Notes: a model not told the origin generated them from the sequence alone. A stretch of DNA of 25,281 nucleotides from RGIG4034 sp045576455 (GCA_045576455.1 JAZNGM010000014.1:1-25281), one strand, 5' to 3'. Positions 15,971-22,638 are shown, counted from the stretch's first letter. Numbers and translations: made by a program.

Positions 15971-17261
15971 TCTTTTTTCTGTTCGTCACTACCTGTGATA
16001 TTCTGCCAAGATAAGAAAGTGAGCCAAACGCGATAATTACATCATTCTTTTCAGCAACGGCATATGCAGCTTCCACTGCTTCCTCCACACTGTCTACCGC
16101 TGTCACGCACGGGTGATACTTAAGAACTTCTTTAGCAAGGTCAATGGCATCTAATGCCCTTTGATTATGCGGTGGCTTTACGGTAATAATATAATCCGCA
16201 TGACGGTATGTATTCTTAATTACCGCCTCAATGTCCTTATCTCTTAACATCCCCATTATATAGATAATTCGCTTATTTGTAAAATAGTTTGCAACGGATT
16301 TTGAAAGTTTTACGGATGCATCTTCATTATGTGCGCCGTCAATGATAAAAAGCGGTTTTGAATCAATGCATGTAAACCGTCCGTTCCATTGTGCTTTTAT
16401 AAGTCCTCTTCGTATATGTTCTTCACTTATTACATAACCTGCCTTTGTTATCGTCTCAACACATTCTATTGCAAGCACGGCATTTTCAACCTGATAGTCC
16501 CCCAACAGTTTTATTTCAAGTGCTTTTAAGTTCTTATAATTAAAGGAGGTCGGCTTACTGATTTTTGTTTTAACACTCTTTATCTGCTCTGCATCTGCTT
16601 TAACAAATTCGGCACCATCCATCATGGTATGTTTTCTAAGCACTATGTCGGCTTCCCTAACCTGTGCTCCCGTTATGACATACCGGCATTTCTTAATAAT
16701 TCCGGCTTTTTGTTCTGCTATTGCTTCTATGGAATTTCCCAAAAACTGCATATGGTCCATACTGATAGGCGTAAAAACGGCAGCAAGCTTTTCTTTCATA
16801 ATATTGGTAGCGTCCAAAAGTCCGCCCATTCCGGTTTCAATAACGGCAATATCACATTGTTCATCCTTAAAATATTTAAAGGCAACCGCCGTTTCCATTT
16901 CAAAGACCGTAGGGTGCATATCGCCGGCCTCTTCCATGGCATCTGCCACTTTGGCCACTTGCGTTAAAAGCTCTGCAAATCTTTTTTTAGTTATATTTTT
17001 GTTATTTATCTGAAATCTTTCTTCATATGCAAACACAGCCGGGGAAGTATACTTACCTACCTTGTACCCTGCTTCCGTTAAAATAGCTGTTATAAATGCT
17101 AAAGTAGACCCTTTTCCGTTGGTTCCGGCAATATGGATAACCGGAACCGCATCCTGCGGATTATCCAGCTTATCGCAAAGCTTTAAGATAGTTTCCAGCC
17201 CCGGTCTGCAGTAAATGCTTCCATATTTTTCAAGATATTCAACAACTTCTTTATCCTTCAT
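15957..17261 (-). CDS. folC: Folylpolyglutamate synthase / dihydrofolate synthase
   Basis: The 434-residue Mur-ligase-type enzyme adds glutamate to dihydropteroate and/or folates. The P-loop is HIAGTNGKGSTLAFI (about 43-57), followed by KYTSPAVFAYEERFQIN, the substrate-loop segment ETGMGGLLDATN and FIIDGAHNEDASV of the C-terminal domain. Presence of dihydropteroate synthase in the same operon suggests the bifunctional role. A GGAG-type site precedes the ATG. It is the first gene of the folC-folE-HD-folP-folBK run; I found no convincing promoter in the 60-bp gap to the divergent gene. Confidence 0.96.
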   Translation of the reverse strand: MKDKEVVEYLEKYGSIYCRPGLETILKLCDKLDNPQDAVPVIHIAGTNGKGSTLAFITAILTEAGYKVGKYTSPAVFAYEERFQINNKNITKKRFAELLTQVAKVADAMEEAGDMHPTVFEMETAVAFKYFKDEQCDIAVIETGMGGLLDATNIMKEKLAAVFTPISMDHMQFLGNSIEAIAEQKAGIIKKCRYVITGAQVREADIVLRKHTMMDGAEFVKADAEQIKSVKTKISKPTSFNYKNLKALEIKLLGDYQVENAVLAIECVETITKAGYVISEEHIRRGLIKAQWNGRFTCIDSKPLFIIDGAHNEDASVKLSKSVANYFTNKRIIYIMGMLRDKDIEAVIKNTYRHADYIITVKPPHNQRALDAIDLAKEVLKYHPCVTAVDSVEEAVEAAYAVAEKNDVIIAFGSLSYLGRISQVVTNRKKNGRK

Positions 17262-17322
17262 TTAAGACTCCGTTTCAAACGCATATTTATCCGAATATAT
17301 GTAAATACTATATCATAAAAAA

Positions 17323-17766
17323 ATGAAAAGTGAGTGTTTTTCCTTGAAAACAAAAAAAACTTATGGATTTCTTAAAAATTTCACCTTATGCGGACTCACC
17401 GGATTATTAATTGAAGTGACTTTTACCTCCCTTCTTTCCCTCAGGAACCGCGATTTCAGCCTTAAAGCCAGCACCTCTCCCATTATGTTTCCAATATACG
17501 GATGTGCCGCCATTATCCTGCCGATATCGCGCCTGATAAAAAGAGCCTCCCTATTTGTGCGCGGAATAATCTATATGCTTTCCATCTACACCATTGAATT
17601 TATCAGTGGTACATTTTTAAAAAAATACAAGTTGTGTCCCTGGAATTACAACAAAAGCAGGAGTAACATCTGTTCTGTCATCAGGCTTGATTATGCACCT
17701 TGCTGGTTCATTACCGGATTATTTTATGAATGGCTGCTAAAACATCGTGCTGCCTCTAAAAAATGA
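17323..17766 (+). CDS. CmpB-type putative ABC transporter permease (DUF1113-like)
   Basis: The 147-residue protein has about four hydrophobic segments and the ordered motifs of the small CmpB family seen in Clostridia: GLTGLLIEVTFTS in helix 1, MFPIYGCAAI in helix 2, RGIIYMLSIYTIEFISG in helix 3, then KLCPWNYNKSRSN and IRLDYAPCWFITGLFYEWL. The family is annotated as a putative ABC transporter membrane part, but its substrate is unknown and no ATPase gene is nearby. The start is uncertain: ATG 17323 has no clear ribosome binding site, and TTG 17344 follows a GTGAG-like site. It is divergent from folC. Confidence 0.85.
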   Translation: MKSECFSLKTKKTYGFLKNFTLCGLTGLLIEVTFTSLLSLRNRDFSLKASTSPIMFPIYGCAAIILPISRLIKRASLFVRGIIYMLSIYTIEFISGTFLKKYKLCPWNYNKSRSNICSVIRLDYAPCWFITGLFYEWLLKHRAASKK

Positions 17767-17768
17767 AA

Positions 17769-17794
17769 ACAGCCGGCACAATTGATATGTACCC
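17769..17794 (-). terminator. One half of a terminator hairpin split by an IS cassette
   Basis: The outer 7 bases (acagccg) and the inner TTGATATGTACCC are reverse complements of parts of 19506-19533, 1.7 kb away. Joined without the intervening cassette, the two halves would give a hairpin centred on TTGATATCAA. On the - strand this half is followed by TTTTCATTTTTT, so the restored hairpin would be an intrinsic terminator for the PH-domain gene. Confidence 0.6.
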
Positions 17795-17821
17795 TCTTTA
17801 CCGGACCCCCAGTAAGGAGGG
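17792..17821 (+). promoter_or_regulatory. Ribosome-site-sequestering hairpin of IS remnant 1
   Basis: CCCTCTTTAC (17792-17801) pairs over 10 bp, with one G-U, with GTAAGGAGGG (17812-17821) around a 10-nt loop. The 3' arm is the AGGAGGG ribosome binding site that precedes the ATG at 17826. Translation from outside transcripts would be blocked, as known in other IS elements. Confidence 0.65.
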
Positions 17822-17827
17822 ATTTAT

Positions 17828-18008
17828 GAAGAGGCATTCAAGGTTACGGTTCGTAAATGGCATCGAATGTAAAACGCTCAGAGTCCCAATGCATTAAGGC
17901 ATAAAGGGAGAAATAAGATATGGACACGAAAAGGACTACGAGTCTTTTGAAAGTTTTTCACAAGTAGTCGAAGAATATATAAATTATTATAACAACGAAA
18001 GAATTCAA
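17828..18008 (+). pseudogene. IS3-type transposase remnant (OrfA middle joined to OrfB C-terminus)
   Basis: Frame 17828 reads EEAFKVTVRKWHRM, a stop, then NALRHKGRNKIWT. This resembles the OrfA segment of IS3-type elements common in Clostridia (compare the F..T.RKW.RM and ALKHK..NK.WT patterns recalled for the family). From 17922 another frame reads GHEKDYESFESFSQVVEEYI then NYYNNERIQ, the typical C-terminal OrfB catalytic-core end. The OrfA N-terminus, most of OrfB and the OrfB tail are missing. The remnant stops exactly where the solute-binding protein gene's stop codon begins. Confidence 0.7.
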
Positions 18009-19289
18009 TTATTCAGTTTCATAAAGGAATATCTGAACACGGTTATCAATAACGTTTGCTACTTCTTCTGCTGTCTTTTTACCCTCAAAAAAGGGTTGTG
18101 TTTCTTCCTCTACAATTTCACCTATCGAATTATAAAAATAATTATAAAGCGGATTATTTAGCATTTCCCAGAATATTGCTTCTTCTTCCTCTTTCATCTT
18201 GCGGGGTTCATAATATACTCCTCGACTTTCATAACCTATAGTTTCTTTATCTCCGGTGTAAGGCTCCTTAATAGCTTCCTCCCACAACTTAGTCAAAACA
18301 CTTTCCCGCACCGGAAAGCCTTGTCCGCCAATAAACGATATCCTCTGTTGTTCATCCGTTAGAAGATAACTCAAAAAATCAAGGGCGCCATCCTTATGCT
18401 TTGATGCATTATTAATAGCGTAACTTAAACAAGACAACTTATGTCTTCCGCCTTCATCTGTAGGAAATCCTATATACGAAGGTAACTCCTGAAAAGCAGC
18501 TTCCTGAAACCAAAATTGTTGAAAATCTTGAATGTTGATTTCCCAAAAAATCTGTTTACCGGATGCAACTCTCTCAGAAATTGTTTCCCCAATATTTTTA
18601 TACCCGTATTTTTTTGCAAATTCTAATAATTCAATAAATTCTTGCTGTTCAAAATTGCTTTTACCTTTTTCTTCATCAACAAAAAGCTGTATACCATTTA
18701 CTCCTACGCCTAACATCTCCAAAAGAGAAGCGTTTTTTCGACCATATTCCGTGTTTGTATCTTCAGTTAGCGTCATCCAGTATTTAAGCGTATTATCTTT
18801 CTGTTCCGTATCATAGCGCTCAAAGGTACATACTGTATGAATAGCCATATTTATAGGAACTGCATATATCCTACCGTCAACCTCTGTATATCCTTTTGCT
18901 ATATCAATGATATCTGTCTGTTCATTAAGAAAATCCGTCACATCCATAAGATATCCGTCTTCGGCACAAGGAAACATGTTGCAGTCTGTAAAGCTAGTAA
19001 AAAACAGAATATCCGGACCTTTTCCGGTTGTAATTTCAAGCTGTATATTTCTTCTAAAATCATATACGGAAATATCTTCCGGACATTCGCGAATTACTAT
19101 CTCATATTTATCACTTTGCTTATTATAGTTTACAATGACATTTTCCATATAAGCAGGCATCCTTGAAATAGATAGAACAATCTCTTCTTTGCCGTTTTCG
19201 TTAAGTATGGGGGCAGCATCGTTATTACTTTTACCGCAGGAACAAAACAAAAAAGTCATTAGTATAAGTACGATTATACTCTTTCTCAT
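18009..19289 (-). CDS. Orphan ABC transporter solute-binding lipoprotein, family 1 type
   Basis: The 426-residue protein has a lipoprotein signal peptide (MRKSIIVLILMTFLFCSCGKS); the probable lipidated Cys follows LFCS, with Phe at -3 being unusual. The mature part has the features of sugar-type extracellular binding proteins: ITTGKGPDILFF near residue 90, DGRIYAVPINMAIH, LSYAINNASKHKDGALDFLSYLL, and IGGQGFPVRESVL. No permease or ATPase gene lies nearby, so it either works with a distant transporter or acts as a sensor partner. AAGGAG precedes the ATG. It lies opposite to, and between, two IS remnants. Ligand unknown. Confidence 0.88.
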   Translation of the reverse strand: MRKSIIVLILMTFLFCSCGKSNNDAAPILNENGKEEIVLSISRMPAYMENVIVNYNKQSDKYEIVIRECPEDISVYDFRRNIQLEITTGKGPDILFFTSFTDCNMFPCAEDGYLMDVTDFLNEQTDIIDIAKGYTEVDGRIYAVPINMAIHTVCTFERYDTEQKDNTLKYWMTLTEDTNTEYGRKNASLLEMLGVGVNGIQLFVDEEKGKSNFEQQEFIELLEFAKKYGYKNIGETISERVASGKQIFWEINIQDFQQFWFQEAAFQELPSYIGFPTDEGGRHKLSCLSYAINNASKHKDGALDFLSYLLTDEQQRISFIGGQGFPVRESVLTKLWEEAIKEPYTGDKETIGYESRGVYYEPRKMKEEEEAIFWEMLNNPLYNYFYNSIGEIVEEETQPFFEGKKTAEEVANVIDNRVQIFLYETE

Positions 19290-19319
19290 CGCAGTCTCCT
19301 TTTACAATATTTAAAAATT

Positions 19320-19349
19320 CCCTCTTTACCGGACATCCAGTAAGGAGGG
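19320..19349 (+). promoter_or_regulatory. Ribosome-site-sequestering hairpin of IS remnant 2
   Basis: This is the same 10-bp stem as in remnant 1 (19320-19329 with 19340-19349) with a 10-nt loop cggacatcca. The ATG follows at 19357. On the - strand the same stem is followed by AATTTTTAA just before the solute-binding protein gene's ribosome binding site, so it might also end transcription entering that gene. Confidence 0.65.
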
Positions 19350-19356
19350 TATTTTT

Positions 19357-19478
19357 ATGTATTACTCTTATGAGTATAAACTCGAATGTGTAGAATTGTA
19401 TAAGCAAGGGAGATTTCCAGATACACCATAGATGCCCCTGTAAAGTACAGGGAAACATCCATGTCTTGTTGTGCTTAA
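19357..19478 (+). pseudogene. IS3-type transposase remnant (OrfA start joined to OrfB tail)
   Basis: ATG 19357 opens MYYSYEYKLECVELYKQGRF followed by PDTP and a stop at 19429-19431. This is the N-terminus of an IS3-type OrfA helix-turn-helix protein. Frame 19431-19478 then reads DAPVKYRETSMSCCA and a stop, resembling the final residues of the matching OrfB (PPVKYRE type). Everything between has been deleted. Confidence 0.7.
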
Positions 19479-19505
19479 TTCATAAATCAATGTATCTAGA
19501 ATTCT

Positions 19506-19533
19506 GGGTACATATCAAATTCATGTCGGCTGT
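19506..19533 (-). terminator. Other half of the split terminator hairpin
   Basis: On the - strand this half (reading ACAGCCGACATGAATTTGAT and on) lies 16 nt after the stop of the PH-domain gene and would be the 5' arm of its terminator. Its 3' arm with the T-run now lies beyond the cassette at 17769-17794. Confidence 0.6.
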
Positions 19534-19549
19534 AAAATGTATCTTCTGT

Positions 19550-19933
19550 TTAAATGTCCATATCGGCAGGGTCTGCACCCTCTAAATCATCTACGCCGAT
19601 ATTCAACGTATTCAGCGTTCTTCTCTTAAGTCTTGCCTGCTCAGAAGCCTCGATAAGAAAATCCTTAATTGCTTCCGCATGCTTAATGTGTTTTAACTCA
19701 AGCTGCTTATCCGTTGTGTCGCCGGTATAACAAATAATGGTTCCGATTTTAACGATTCTTTCCAAGAAAGACTTTTTAAGGCGCACATCCTGTACTTTAT
19801 ACATATAGCAGTAGTCTTCTTCTTTGCTTAAAAAGCCTCTGGTTTCCGTAATTAAGTCTTCTTTAATCGTATACTTGGTAAATGTAAACGGTAATCCAAA
19901 AAACAACCATCTTTTTCTTTCTTTAAATTCCAT
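19550..19933 (-). CDS. Small bacterial PH-domain protein (YdbS/bPH2-like)
   Basis: The 127-residue protein begins MEFKERKRWLFFGLPFTFTK, and the pattern TKYTIKEDLITETRGFLSKEED...YKVQDVRLKKSFLERIVKIG, then a glycine-bearing strand, fits bacterial pleckstrin-like domains. Family members typically repeat 'tY.it.erl......l......i....I.dv......l...l.. G.i'. It lacks the membrane helices many relatives have. The acidic tail (GVDDLEGADPADMDI) is unusual. ATG 19933 follows GGGAGG by 6 nt; the longer TTG start at 19948 overlaps that site. Role unknown. Confidence 0.8.
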   Translation of the reverse strand: MEFKERKRWLFFGLPFTFTKYTIKEDLITETRGFLSKEEDYCYMYKVQDVRLKKSFLERIVKIGTIICYTGDTTDKQLELKHIKHAEAIKDFLIEASEQARLKRRTLNTLNIGVDDLEGADPADMDI

Positions 19934-19950
19934 AACCATCCTCCCCAAAC

Positions 19951-20095
19951 TGAATTTACATTAATTTACACCTAAGTTACACTAATTCACACTAATTTGT
20001 ACTTGATTCACCTTGATTTGCACTTAATTTGCTTTGATTTGTACTGAATTCACTTTGATTTGTACTTGATTTGCACTAATTTACACTTAAGTTAC
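19951..20095. repeat. Fourteen degenerate repeats phased at about 10.5 bp
   Basis: The unit resembles TRATTTRCACT. The A before each central TT falls at 19954, 19964, 19975, 19985, 19995, 20006, 20016, 20027, 20037, 20048, 20058, 20069, 20079 and 20190 minus 100 (20090). Steps alternate between 10 and 11, averaging 10.46 bp. Short AATT/GATT tracts thus recur once per helical turn, which favours intrinsic bending or a side-by-side protein array. It fills most of the gap between two divergent genes. Confidence 0.85.
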
Positions 20096-20123
20096 TTAAA
20101 AGCAACTACTTATTTAGTATAAT
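20096..20123 (+). promoter_or_regulatory. Candidate distal pyrBI promoter P1
   Basis: TTAAAA (20096-20101) and a perfect TATAAT (20118-20123) are 16 nt apart. The -35 directly abuts the end of the phased repeat block, which would act as an upstream element. Confidence 0.45.
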
Positions 20124-20177
20124 ATTTTTTTGCATAAAATGAAAGTATAAATGGTGAGATTTTTGTCTGATTTTTGG

Positions 20178-20206
20178 TTGAAACGGTTCTTCTCATGTGA
20201 TACAAT
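20178..20206 (+). promoter_or_regulatory. Proximal pyrBI promoter P2
   Basis: TTGAAA (20178-20183), a 17-nt spacer and TACAAT (20201-20206) with TG at 20198-20199 form a good extended -10 sigma-A promoter. Transcription should begin near 20213, leaving a leader of about 80 nt before pyrB. Confidence 0.7.
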
Positions 20207-20229
20207 ATGCAAAAGCAAATCATACAGTA

Positions 20230-20259
20230 ACGCGAAGGGATTTCTCTTCGCGTATTTTT
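20230..20259 (+). terminator. Attenuator-like hairpin in the pyrBI leader
   Basis: ACGCGAAG (20230-20237) pairs perfectly with CTTCGCGT (20246-20253) around an 8-nt loop, followed by ATTTTTA. It lies between P2 and pyrB, with no + strand gene upstream to terminate, so transcription attenuation is likely. No PyrR-binding consensus or clear antiterminator was seen. Confidence 0.65.
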
Positions 20260-20291
20260 AAGAAAACATAAACTATAAAGGAGAATTTACC

Positions 20292-21206
20292 ATGAGACAT
20301 TTGATGAGTCCGCTTGATTTTACAGTTGAAGAACTGGACAAGCTATTTGACCTGGCTAATGACATTGAACAAAATCCATTAAAATATGCTCATGCCTGCG
20401 AAGGTAAGAAACTGGCAACCTGTTTCTATGAACCGAGTACGCGTACACGACTTAGTTTTGAAGCTGCCATGATAAACCTCGGCGGACATGTAATAGGTTT
20501 TTCTGATGCCGGCTCCTCTTCCGCTGCCAAAGGCGAAAGCGTATCCGACACCATCCGTATGATATCCTGTTATGCTGATATTTGTGCAATGCGTCATCCC
20601 AAAGAAGGTGCTCCGATGGTAGCGGCAGACAAGTCTTCCATCCCGGTTATCAATGCCGGCGACGGTGGTCACCAGCATCCTACCCAAACACTTACCGATC
20701 TCCTTACTATCCGTTCCCTTAAGGGAAGATTGGATAACTTCACAATTGGTCTCTGTGGTGATTTAAAATTCGGCCGTACCGTACATTCCCTTATTAATGC
20801 ACTGGTACGTTACGACAATATTTCTTTTATCTTTATATCTCCGGAAGAACTCCGTATACCGGATTACATTATTGAACTCTTAAAGGATAAAAACATCCCT
20901 TACAAAGAGGTAATACGCTTAGAAGATGTTATGCCTGAACTCGATCTTCTCTACATGACACGTGTACAGAGAGAACGTTTCTTTAATGAAGAAGATTATG
21001 TACGATTAAAAGATTTCTATATTCTCAATAAAGAGAAAATGATCCATGCCAAAGAAGATATGCTGATTCTTCACCCGCTTCCGCGTGTTAACGAGATTTC
21101 CGTAGAAATCGATGATGACCCGAGAGCAGCTTACTTTAGACAGGTACAATATGGCGTTTACGTAAGAATGGCATTAATTCTTACACTGCTAAACATAACG
21201 GTCTAA
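20292..21206 (+). CDS. pyrB: Aspartate carbamoyltransferase catalytic subunit
   Basis: The 304-residue protein joins carbamoyl phosphate and aspartate in pyrimidine synthesis. The carbamoyl-phosphate site PSTRTRLSFEAAM is at about 49-61, SSAAKGESVSDT carries the Ser/Lys loop from the neighbouring subunit, and HQHPTQTLTDLLTI and LHPLPRVNEI are further signatures. Length and motifs match E. coli-type PyrB, which works with a regulatory subunit, here encoded 38 nt downstream. AAAGGAG lies 8 nt before the ATG. Confidence 0.97.
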   Translation: MRHLMSPLDFTVEELDKLFDLANDIEQNPLKYAHACEGKKLATCFYEPSTRTRLSFEAAMINLGGHVIGFSDAGSSSAAKGESVSDTIRMISCYADICAMRHPKEGAPMVAADKSSIPVINAGDGGHQHPTQTLTDLLTIRSLKGRLDNFTIGLCGDLKFGRTVHSLINALVRYDNISFIFISPEELRIPDYIIELLKDKNIPYKEVIRLEDVMPELDLLYMTRVQRERFFNEEDYVRLKDFYILNKEKMIHAKEDMLILHPLPRVNEISVEIDDDPRAAYFRQVQYGVYVRMALILTLLNITV

Positions 21207-21244
21207 GATATTGAACGCTTCAGTAGGATAAGGAGGTATCCACA

Positions 21245-21670
21245 ATGCTTAAAATAGGTAAAATTGAACAGGGATTTGTGCTCGACCACATCAAGGCCGG
21301 AACAAGTATAGCACTGTACCATCAATTACAATTAGACGAAACCGGTTGCACGGTTGCCATAATTAACAATGCCCGCAGTAATAAAATGGGCAAAAAAGAC
21401 ATTCTTAAAGTAGAATGCGACATTAACATGTTAGATATGGATATTCTTGCAGTAATCGACCACAACATTACCGTCAACGTGATAAAAGACGGCGAAATTG
21501 TTGAAAAGAAAGAATTAGTACTTCCGAAACAGATACGAAATGTTATGAAGTGCAAAAACCCAAGATGTATTACTTCCATTGAACAGGAACTTCCGCATGT
21601 TTTTGTTCTTGCAGATGAAGAAAAAGAAATCTATCGTTGCAAATACTGCGAAGAAAAATGGGCCAGATAA
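21245..21670 (+). CDS. pyrI: Aspartate carbamoyltransferase regulatory subunit
   Basis: The 141-residue protein has an N-terminal allosteric nucleotide-binding domain (FVLDHIKAGTS...GCTVAIINNARSNKMGKKDI) and a C-terminal zinc domain with four cysteines in CKNPRC and YRCKYCEEKW. It binds PyrB chains to form the allosteric holoenzyme inhibited by CTP and activated by ATP in studied cases. AAGGAGG precedes the ATG. A perfect terminator follows within 70 nt, ending the operon. Confidence 0.97.
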   Translation: MLKIGKIEQGFVLDHIKAGTSIALYHQLQLDETGCTVAIINNARSNKMGKKDILKVECDINMLDMDILAVIDHNITVNVIKDGEIVEKKELVLPKQIRNVMKCKNPRCITSIEQELPHVFVLADEEKEIYRCKYCEEKWAR

Positions 21671-21684
21671 TGATAAGAATTGGT

Positions 21685-21736
21685 AATTGAAATAGAAATT
21701 TGAATTTGAATTTTTATTTTAATTGAAATAGAAATT
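21685..21736. repeat. 16-bp direct repeat after pyrI
   Basis: AATTGAAATAGAAATT occurs at 21685-21700 and again at 21721-21736, in a very AT-rich stretch just before the terminator. No role is evident. Confidence 0.7.
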
Positions 21737-21737
21737 G

Positions 21738-21770
21738 AATGGTAGGCATGATTATGCCTACCATTTTTTC
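21738..21770 (+). terminator. Intrinsic terminator of pyrBI, also unit 0 of the array
   Basis: Arms AATGGTAGGCAT (21738-21749) and ATGCCTACCATT (21754-21765) pair perfectly with a 4-nt loop and run into TTTTTT (21764-21769). This is a strong terminator. GGTAGGC, CCTACCA and the following TTTTTTCAT match the array units downstream. Confidence 0.92.
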
Positions 21771-21791
21771 ATTTAATATTTGGGGTTTGTT

Positions 21792-22638
21792 GGTAGGGTT
21801 TGGCGAATACCTACCAGTTTTTCATACAAACTTGCTTTTTTATTGGTAGGCCTCGGCGAGTACCTACCAGTTTTTCATGCAAACTTGCTTTTTTATTGGT
21901 AGACCTCGGCGAGTACCTACCAGTTTTTCATACAAACTTGCTTTTTTATTGGTAGACCTCGGCGAGTACCTACCAGTTTTTTATACAAACTTGCTTTTTT
22001 ATTGGTAGACCTTGGCGAGTACCTACCAGTTTTTCATACAAACTTGCTTTTTTATTGGTAGGCCCCAGCGAATACCTACCAGTTTTTCATACAAACTTGC
22101 TTTTTTATTGGTAGACCTTGGCGAGTACCTACCAGTTTTTTATACAAACTTGCTTTTTTATTGGTAGGCCTCGACGAGTACCTACCAGTTTTTTATACAA
22201 ACTTGCTTTTTTATTGGTAGGCCTTGGCGAGTACCTACCAGTTTTTCATACAAACTTGCTTTTTTATTGGTAGGTCCTAGCGAATACCTACCAGTTTTTC
22301 ATACAAACTTGCTTTTTTATTGGTAGGCCCTAGCGAATACCTACCAGTTTTTCATGCAAACTTGCTTTTTTATTGGTAGGCCCTGGCAAGTACCTACCAG
22401 TTTTTCATGCAAACTTGCTTTTTTATTGGTAATCCTTGGCGAATACCTACCAGTTTTTCATGCAAACTTGCTTTTTTATTGGTAGGCCTTGGCAAGTACC
22501 TACCAGTTTTTCATACAAACTTGCTTTTTTATTGGTAGGCCCTAGCGAGTACCTACCAGTTTTTCATGCAAACTTGCTTTGTTATTGGTAGGCCTTGGCA
22601 AGTACCTACCAGTTTTTCATACAAACTTGCTTTTTATT
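21792..22638 (+). repeat. Tandem array of sixteen 53-bp terminator-like units
   Basis: Units begin GGTAGG or GGTAGA (once GGTAAT) at 21792 and then every 53 bp up to 22587. Each has a variable 12-nt centre, an invariant CCTACC, then AGTTTTT(C/T)AT(A/G)CAAACTTGC and a T6ATT run. ATTGGTAGG can pair with CCTACCAGT (9 bp, one G-U), and the centre often holds CTC-GGC-GAG or CTT-GGC-AAG mini-stems. The T-run follows on the + strand only. The last unit has lost one base. It fills the gap between convergent pyrI and the CobW-like gene; no coding frame or promoter is seen in it. Confidence 0.95.

Larger units (their letters stand above)
17788..19512. mobile_element. IS-ended cassette carrying a solute-binding protein gene
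   Basis: The outer ends are TGTACCC (17788-17794) and its inverse GGGTACA (19506-19512), in keeping with IS3-type TG...CA termini. Inside are a decayed IS remnant, one complete solute-binding protein gene on the opposite strand, and a second decayed remnant of the same IS type in the same orientation as the first. The flanks outside the ends are halves of one palindrome, which suggests the cassette went in as a unit or grew from one original insertion. No intact transposase remains. Unit mobility is inference. Confidence 0.55.
19314..19512 (+). mobile_element. IS remnant 2, internally deleted
   Basis: About 200 bp keep a left end (hairpin and OrfA start), a piece of the OrfB tail and a right end GGGTACA at 19506-19512. 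The left tip reads AATTCCC where remnant 1 has TGTACCC, so the inner end is degraded. Such short both-ended derivatives can be moved by a full-length relative, like MITEs. The 19479-19505 part has no coding content. Confidence 0.6.

Noticed and set aside
20207..20230. Seven-codon leader ORF (MQKQIIQ) just before the pyrBI attenuator stem
   Set aside because: Its ATG begins one base after the -10 hexamer, upstream of the expected start of transcription, so it would not be in the P2 transcript. No ribosome binding site precedes it.
20207..20291. PyrR-binding anti-antiterminator in the pyrBI leader
   Set aside because: I could not find the conserved PyrR loop motif or an alternative antiterminator pairing.
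21792..22638. The 53-bp array read as a CRISPR locus
   Set aside because: There are no unique spacers: the whole 53-bp period is conserved, with only a drifting 12-nt centre. No cas genes are nearby.
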